This document shows, piece by piece, positions 58,661 through 64,000 of a stretch of DNA of 64,000 nucleotides. Positions within the stretch are counted from its first letter, which is position 1, and each line of letters starts with the position of its first letter. The notes beneath the pieces were generated by a model. It made no database searches. It worked only from the letters and a program-made list of their open reading frames with translations, and had not been told where the DNA came from. This stretch comes from Cryptomeria japonica. Its lineage: Eukaryota; Streptophyta; Pinopsida; Cupressales; Cupressaceae. Location: positions 46,108,001-46,172,000 of the forward strand of contig NC_081414.1 in assembly GCF_030272615.1 (NCBI RefSeq), in the 5' to 3' direction. Position numbers and translations under genes: made by a program.

Positions 58661-58754
58661 GTTTTACTTCTAAACAAATGCATTCAAAGTAGAAATGAAA
58701 AGACTATGTTTTACTTCTAAACAAATGCATTCAAAGTAGAAATGAAAAGACTAT
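58661..58754 (+). repeat. 47-bp tandem duplication
   Basis: GTTTTACTTCTAAACAAATG and the rest of the unit, through GAAAAGACTAT, are repeated exactly from 58708. A third partial start lies at 58755. Confidence 0.95.
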
Positions 58755-59234
58755 GTTTTACTTTCCATTAGATTTTTTAATAGTTTATATTATTATTTTT
58801 TATTCATAAAATGTAACACAAGCTTTCTAAGAAATTTCATTAATTAAAATATAAGTAGTTATATTTGATGTTTACATAGATTTGACTAGAAAATAGGGGG
58901 TGGCTGATAGTACCAAAATAATACTTTTATGTTATTGAAGAAATCTTTATGTTAGGTCGGTCTACTGAGAGACATATATAGACCATTATAATCCTAACTA
59001 GTTAAAAGACATCAAAAGAAATGCCTATAGAAGGATTAGCAATCCTAGCTGCAGCAAAAAACAAATTCTCAAATCAGCCCTGAGAGCCCCGACCAATGCC
59101 CAAGCATAGAAAACACAACATGACCAATGTTAAGCAAAACTTCAAAAAGAAAAAACCAAAGCCACCCTTCAATCTTCCTTGTAGAAGTCATCTAAGCACA
59201 CTACCTTCGCAAAATGGTTTAGCCATACAAAGTT
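58755..59234. other. intergenic, no gene seen
   Basis: AT-rich downstream region of the gene at 58 kb. No recognised features. Confidence 0.5.
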
Positions 59235-59590
59235 TTCTTCCACATCAATAGTAACCCTCTTTATCAAGAAATCCTTCCCCATTGGTTGCCAAACAATGAT
59301 GGCGGGCAAGCTCGTCTACACCCAAATTCTTGATAAAAGGTTCTTTTCCTACCACCACACCTAGTTGCAAAAGCTTGGGGAGATCCCCATGCCACAAGAT
59401 ACAAAATTTTTTCTTCCACATCAATACTAACCCTCTTTCTCAAGATATCCTTCCCCACGGTTGCCCAATGATGATGATGGGCAAGCTTGTCCGCACCCAA
59501 ATTCTTGATAAAAGGTTCTTTTTCTACCACCACACCCAATTGCAAAAGCTTGGGGAGGTCCCCATGCCATGAGATACTAACTGTCAACTT
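59235..59590 (-). repeat. two 176-bp tandem repeats with a minus-strand ORF
   Basis: TTCTTCCACATCAATA-TAAC starts at 59235 and 59411; the units are ~90% alike by eye. A minus-strand ORF (59677-59264, 137 codons) reads through both, first in one frame (GDLPKLLQLGVVVEKEPFIK, a leucine-rich-repeat-like cadence) and then in a different frame in the second unit, so it is not one conserved protein. Probably a fragment of a repeated coding exon, unidentified. Confidence 0.7.
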
Positions 59591-59698
59591 GGTGAAGACA
59601 ACAATGCTTATGTCATCCAACAAGAACTCTTCATGTTGGGGTCCTAGTACCAAACTATTGCAAATGCAAATGATCACTGTCTAAAACAATGTCAGGTG

Positions 59699-59700
<2 letters not shown>

Positions 59701-59752
<52 letters not shown>
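59701..59752. repeat. (TA)n microsatellite
   Basis: About 25 uninterrupted TA units. Confidence 0.95.
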
Positions 59753-59754
<2 letters not shown>

Positions 59755-60649
59755 TCAATTGCCATAGAAATCTTCAATGAAAGGACAACTACTCCAACCT
59801 AGGTGTCAGGAAATTAAAAGATAGAGATTTATAAATCACTGGAGACTCAACGAAGCATTCAACCTAGCCAACTATCTTTATAACAATTCTATGTTGAACA
59901 AAACAATTATAGAACAAAATAGAGAAAGAGAAACATTCATTTATTCTTGCTAGAAAAGTTTACAAGATTTGGGACTAATCCTCTTACATCCTCGGATACA
60001 TTTCTAGACCAAGGCACTGGTCTTGAACAAAGTATAGACAACTCAGACCTCTTCAAGTCCTCCCAACTCATGCCCACTCTACTTTCATTTGTTTTCCAAT
60101 CCCCCCTATTGATCCCTCTCTTCTTTTGTCTTTTCCCACAAGCTCTCCCTCCTCTTGGACATTACCACAACCAAAAGGAAAACAACGAACTCTAAAAATT
60201 GAAACTACCATCATGTCAAACTAAAAACTGCCACTGTGTCTTATTGCCTACCCATGTGGTGATAAAAATAAAAACCACCTACAAAGAAACACAAAGACAT
60301 AAATAAATAAAGAAAAGTTTAAGGGGAAATGATGCCCCTGCATGAGGTTCCTCGGGTGATGAGGAGTTTGCAAGCATAGCTCGCAAAGGGAGATGGGTAG
60401 TAGGACTACCCTTCCAAGCTATCATCAACTTGCAGCATACCCCCTCTTCTTGGATTCATCACCTTAATCAATTTACTTCTTTTGTTTCTTCTAGTACGTG
60501 AGCAAAATAGAGCCATCTTTATATAGTGAGATGAATTTAGGTTCCTCACGTTCACTTGTGGATCTAGGTCCACCATGCATCAAACTTCTCCTCCCAAGTA
60601 CTGTCTGCATTTCCTATAGCCGCTTGTTCTTGCACCTTTCCCATTCTTT
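59753..60649. other. intergenic, no gene recognised
   Basis: Only short ORFs without motifs on both strands. Confidence 0.5.
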
Positions 60650-62640
60650 TCACATGTTACAAAAGTCAATTCTATCATCAACATGATAAAAATTTGAGAC
60701 AACACCCATGGTGCTAGAAATGTTTCTTTTTCCCACTATTGCACTATGATGTTTGGCTCCCTCATACAACTCCATTTCAATCATTGCAGATTCATGTAAA
60801 GCATCTTCAATTGTATCAAAGAATTGTTTAGATTGAGATATCACCCTTTCACCTTTGCAATAATTTTTTTCCCACTTCCTATTAGTGCAAGGAACTCTTC
60901 CTCAACGATTGTAATTTGAAGTAACAGATCATCTTCCGTATGTTGTTTTGTTGTCTCCACACTTTGCCAATGAAGACTATGACCAATCTTTATAGCTACC
61001 CCAACATGTGCTTCTTTCTTATCTACTGTAAAATGGTTATCCTCTTCTCCTGTTGGTTGTCCTATGTGAAAATCAATACCATTCACAGCCTTGTAACATT
61101 CAAAAAAATGAAGAAACACCTCCTTGGTTGTTGTTGCAACATCCTCTTTCTCCCCACCATCTACAAATTCTTTTTCACTTGCTAACATTATCTTATTATT
61201 GCCACTATAGTTGTCTTCTTTTGCCTCTTTTAAATGCAACAAGGTATGTTTAGTTCCATCCTTCTCAATAGTATAAGTATTATTTCTACCATCATGCACC
61301 ACATTTTGATCAAATTACCAAGGTCTACCAAGTAAAACATGACACACATCCATACGCATGATATCACACACAACACTATCCTTATAGCATCCTATTTGAA
61401 ATTCAACCAAAGTTTTCTCATCTACGAATAATAGATGCCCCTTTTGTAACCAAGAAACTTTATAAGGTGTAGGATGTTTAATCTTCTTAAGACCTAGTTT
61501 ACCCACCATTTCAACAACCACTAGATTATCAGTACTACTATTGTCTATAATAATTTTGTAGCACTTACCTTTTTCCTTACACTTTATTTTGAATGAAGGT
61601 CTCCTTTGTACCAGTTCTTGACTTTCCTTTGGTGGCTTCAACAATACTCTTTTTAATTGAAAACAATCTCCAGACTTAGGTTCCTTGTTTTGATGAGAAG
61701 GTGTTCCCACACTTTCTTGATCTTCTTGCACAATTTGATTGTTCCATTCAAGCCTTGTTTGTTCCTTCTATAGAATCTAAGGACACTTCCAACTTTTTTG
61801 ACTAGTAGACTGATTGCACTTAAAACATTTACCCATGAAACCTCTTCCTCTTCCTCAATAAGCACCTCTTCCAGATGACCTACCTCCCCTGTTTTGATAG
61901 CCTCCTCTTTCTTGATTGGTTGGTCGAATAGAACTAATAGTTTCCGCATCTTGATGTATTAGTATACTATCCTCCTCCATAGACGTTTCCTCTACCTTTT
62001 TCTTGTCGGCTTTGCTTCCTCATAAGATTCTCCTTTGCCTTAATGGAAAATTGGTAGGATTCCTCCAATGATTTATGGGATACAAGACTCAACTCATCCT
62101 GCAAACTATACTTCAATCCATTCACATAACTAGCCACTTTCTCTAAATCCTCTTCACTATGGCCAAATCATATCACCAATTTATAAAACTCTTTGGAATA
62201 ATATTTTCTGACATATCCTTTTCTTTAAGGTTCCACAATCTTTTGAAAAGATTGGTTTGATAATCACCCAGAAGGAACTTGGCCTTCAACTTAGTAACCA
62301 TTCTATCCCAAGATTTAATATTTTTCTTATTCTTCTTTCGTCTCTCAGATTGAACTAAATATTTTTCAAGTTCATTAATCCAATCAATGAGTTCCTCACC
62401 ATTGAGGTTTACAAAATAAGTGATCTACCTTTGTCTTGGCTTCTACACTCATGATTGCTCAAGTATTAGTCTTTCATTATCTCCAATAGGTTCTATAAGA
62501 GCATTATCGTTGACTTGGGGTTCCCCTTTTTCCTCAACATCACTAATATCATCTACTACTACTCCTCTTCTTTGAGCCTAATCCATGGCATCCAACCTTG
62601 CCATAATGTTCTACAACATTTCAAATATTCTGTCGTGCCC
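60650..62640 (-). pseudogene. truncated gypsy gag-protease remnant of a second lineage
   Basis: Minus strand. From ~62640 a degenerate gag (ELIDWINELEKYLVQSERRK, KFLLGDYQTNLFKRLWNLK) runs with many stops to an Arg/Gly-rich segment and a distorted zinc knuckle (CFKCNQ-x8-C) near 61810. The protease follows at 61731-61315: YKIIIDNSSTDNLVVVEMV, where the expected D-S-G triad reads D-N-S, then HPTPYKVSWLQKGH and MRMDVCHVLLGRPW. After it comes VHDGRNNTYTIEKDGTKHTL and an acidic spacer (60841-61302), then nothing resembling RT. This is the pattern of gypsy polyproteins with an RGG-type gag tail, distinct from the Tat-like element. The pol part is missing to the left and LTRs were not found. Confidence 0.75.
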
Positions 62641-63497
62641 AAACTTTAGGGCACAAAAACGGAACAACAAATTTTTTTTTGACGTCATGAACTCGCTAAA
62701 AATCCTAATATATAACAACTGTATTTAAGGTTTTGTCTTTTCTAGGATGTAAATAAACTTACTTACTAAGGTTAAGTTAAAAATCCAACTCGAGCGAGTG
62801 ACTTGATTGGTGGAGATTAATTTGCATTGCGGATTAGTTAGCTAGCTCAATTACCTAAGACAAATTGCCGCTAATTAAACCAAGGGATAATTGGCTATCT
62901 TAACGTATTAAATCATTCCAGGTCATATAATGATATTGCTAATGATTATTTGATGCTTATATAAAATTTATTATACGCATCCACCCGATGAGGGTTTCAA
63001 ATTACTACAATGTCATTTGCCCACTAAAACCGACAATAAGGTAAGGCCAATTCTGATTTTCCCTAAACCCCTTGATTTTGTCAATTAATTTTCAATCCGA
63101 CCAAAAATCGATCTCAAGGGCTTAAGGTTCCTAAATTTTACAAATCCCTCCTTCATAAATTTTCCTAACGTCCAATGATATGGGGGGGGGTAAGTCCATT
63201 GATTAATTAAATATATTGCTGGGTTAAACGTATAGTTTATCCAACTATAGTAATCCTTTATTATTAACCCCCTTGAATTAATTAAAATTAAATTTCTAAA
63301 GAATGAGGACATATAATAATTCAAATATTAAATTAACCCCTATTATCAAAAGTCTAAAATCCCATAATAATCCAATTATTAAATTTGTCCCCAAATATAT
63401 ACATTAAAATCAGGGTTCAAAATTCCATAATATTTCAATTATAAACTTAACCCCAAATTATATACTAAAATCTAACTTTAAATTTCCAATTTAAATT

Positions 63498-63530
<33 letters not shown>

Positions 63531-63647
63531 AAATCACATTATAAATTCTTAAATTCTAACCCTCATTATAAATTAAATATCAAATTTAATGTTCCAATCT
63601 AAATCTCCTATATATATATACATATATATATATGTATATATATATGT

Positions 63648-63678
<31 letters not shown>

Positions 63679-63700
63679 CATCTAATTACCTAAAATGCTA
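62641..63700. other. AT-rich region right of the gag remnant, possibly LTR or leader
   Basis: Would be the 5' side of the gag remnant. No PBS or LTR border identified. Contains (TA)n at ~63507-63530 and imperfect TA/TATG runs at 63611-63680. Confidence 0.4.
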
Positions 63701-63726
63701 ACCCTAACCCGAAATTGGGTTAGGGT
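63701..63726. repeat. telomere-motif hairpin 1
   Basis: Perfect 10-bp arms ACCCTAACCC / GGGTTAGGGT around the loop GAAATT. Confidence 0.9.
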
Positions 63727-63775
63727 TGCTTTTCTATATTTTACCTCTTATTTTATTTCCTCTTTACCATTTTAT

Positions 63776-63799
63776 ACCCTAACCCGAATGGGTTAGGGT
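63776..63799. repeat. telomere-motif hairpin 2
   Basis: The same 10-bp arms as hairpin 1, around the loop GAAT, 50 bp downstream. Confidence 0.9.
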
Positions 63800-63865
63800 T
63801 TTATATTACCCCTTTTTCTTTGTTTAGTTTTCTTTCTTTTTTTTTTGTTTTGGAATGTGACTGCA

Positions 63866-64000
63866 GGTACGGAGGCGGAGGGTTTCATGCGGGGAGAGGC
63901 GGAGGTTTTGCGCAGGGTTTCGGGCGCCGCTGTGCATACGCACAGTGGCGGCAATGCCGCCCACTATGTGTACACACAGTGGCGGACGGCATAGCCGCCG
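63866..64000. other. GC-rich palindromic end segment
   Basis: Composition changes abruptly from AT-rich to GC-rich at ~63866. Short palindromic words occur (CTGTGCATACGCACAG, CACTATGTGTACACACAGTG, GGCGGCAATGCCGCC). The segment is cut by the window end. Not a recognised gene. Confidence 0.6.

Noticed and set aside
63701-63799. Interstitial telomere array
   Set aside because: Only four motif copies in inverted pairs, not a head-to-tail TTTAGGG or TTAGGG array.

Overview
The window looks like intergenic DNA of a large-genome land plant. Transposable elements dominate, nested in layers, and the only host genes I can recognise are two copies of a small arabinogalactan-type secreted peptide gene. 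There is no operon structure. Coding remnants carry GT-AG introns, long LTRs and plant-specific features: a Tat/Ogre-like Ty3-gypsy element, a plant mobile domain and tRNA-iMet primer binding sites. A gymnosperm (conifer-like) genome fits best, but this is inference.

Layout. 1-351: 3' end of one arabinogalactan-peptide-like gene and its UTR. 421-810: three ~130-bp tandem repeats. 811-3229: AT-rich, no gene seen. 3235-26724: a non-autonomous copia-type LTR element (TSD TGTCT, minus strand) that encodes a broken coiled-coil protein instead of gag-pol. A solo LTR sits inside its 3' LTR. A whole Tat/Ogre-like gypsy element (6159-24887, minus strand) sits inside its ORF and carries degenerate gag, protease, RT, RNase H and integrase plus an antisense plant-mobile-domain gene. 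27298-41362: a ~14-kb DNA transposon with terminal inverted repeats, subterminal motif arrays, a minus-strand DDE-type transposase pseudogene and a plus-strand multi-exon partner gene. It is itself invaded by two LTR fragments, a ~359-bp satellite and GA-rich duplications. 41800-43650: a ~1.85-kb purine-rich tract. 43653-55688: a plus-strand non-autonomous gypsy derivative (LARD) whose LTRs, PPT and internal motifs are related to the gypsy element at 6-25 kb. 57866-58223: second arabinogalactan-peptide gene, with a frameshift. 59.2-64 kb: a short duplicated block, microsatellites, a truncated gag-protease remnant of another gypsy lineage, two telomere-motif hairpins and a GC-rich palindromic end.

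How it fits together. The two secreted-peptide genes share 3' coding ends and UTRs, so they look like a tandem duplicate pair pushed ~58 kb apart by successive insertions. The autonomous-type gypsy at 6-25 kb and the LARD at 44-56 kb look like an autonomous/non-autonomous pair. Most element ORFs carry in-frame stops at expected Gln, Arg or Trp codons, consistent with deamination of methylated cytosine. No RNA genes were recognised. Homology calls rest on reading motifs by eye, not on database searches.
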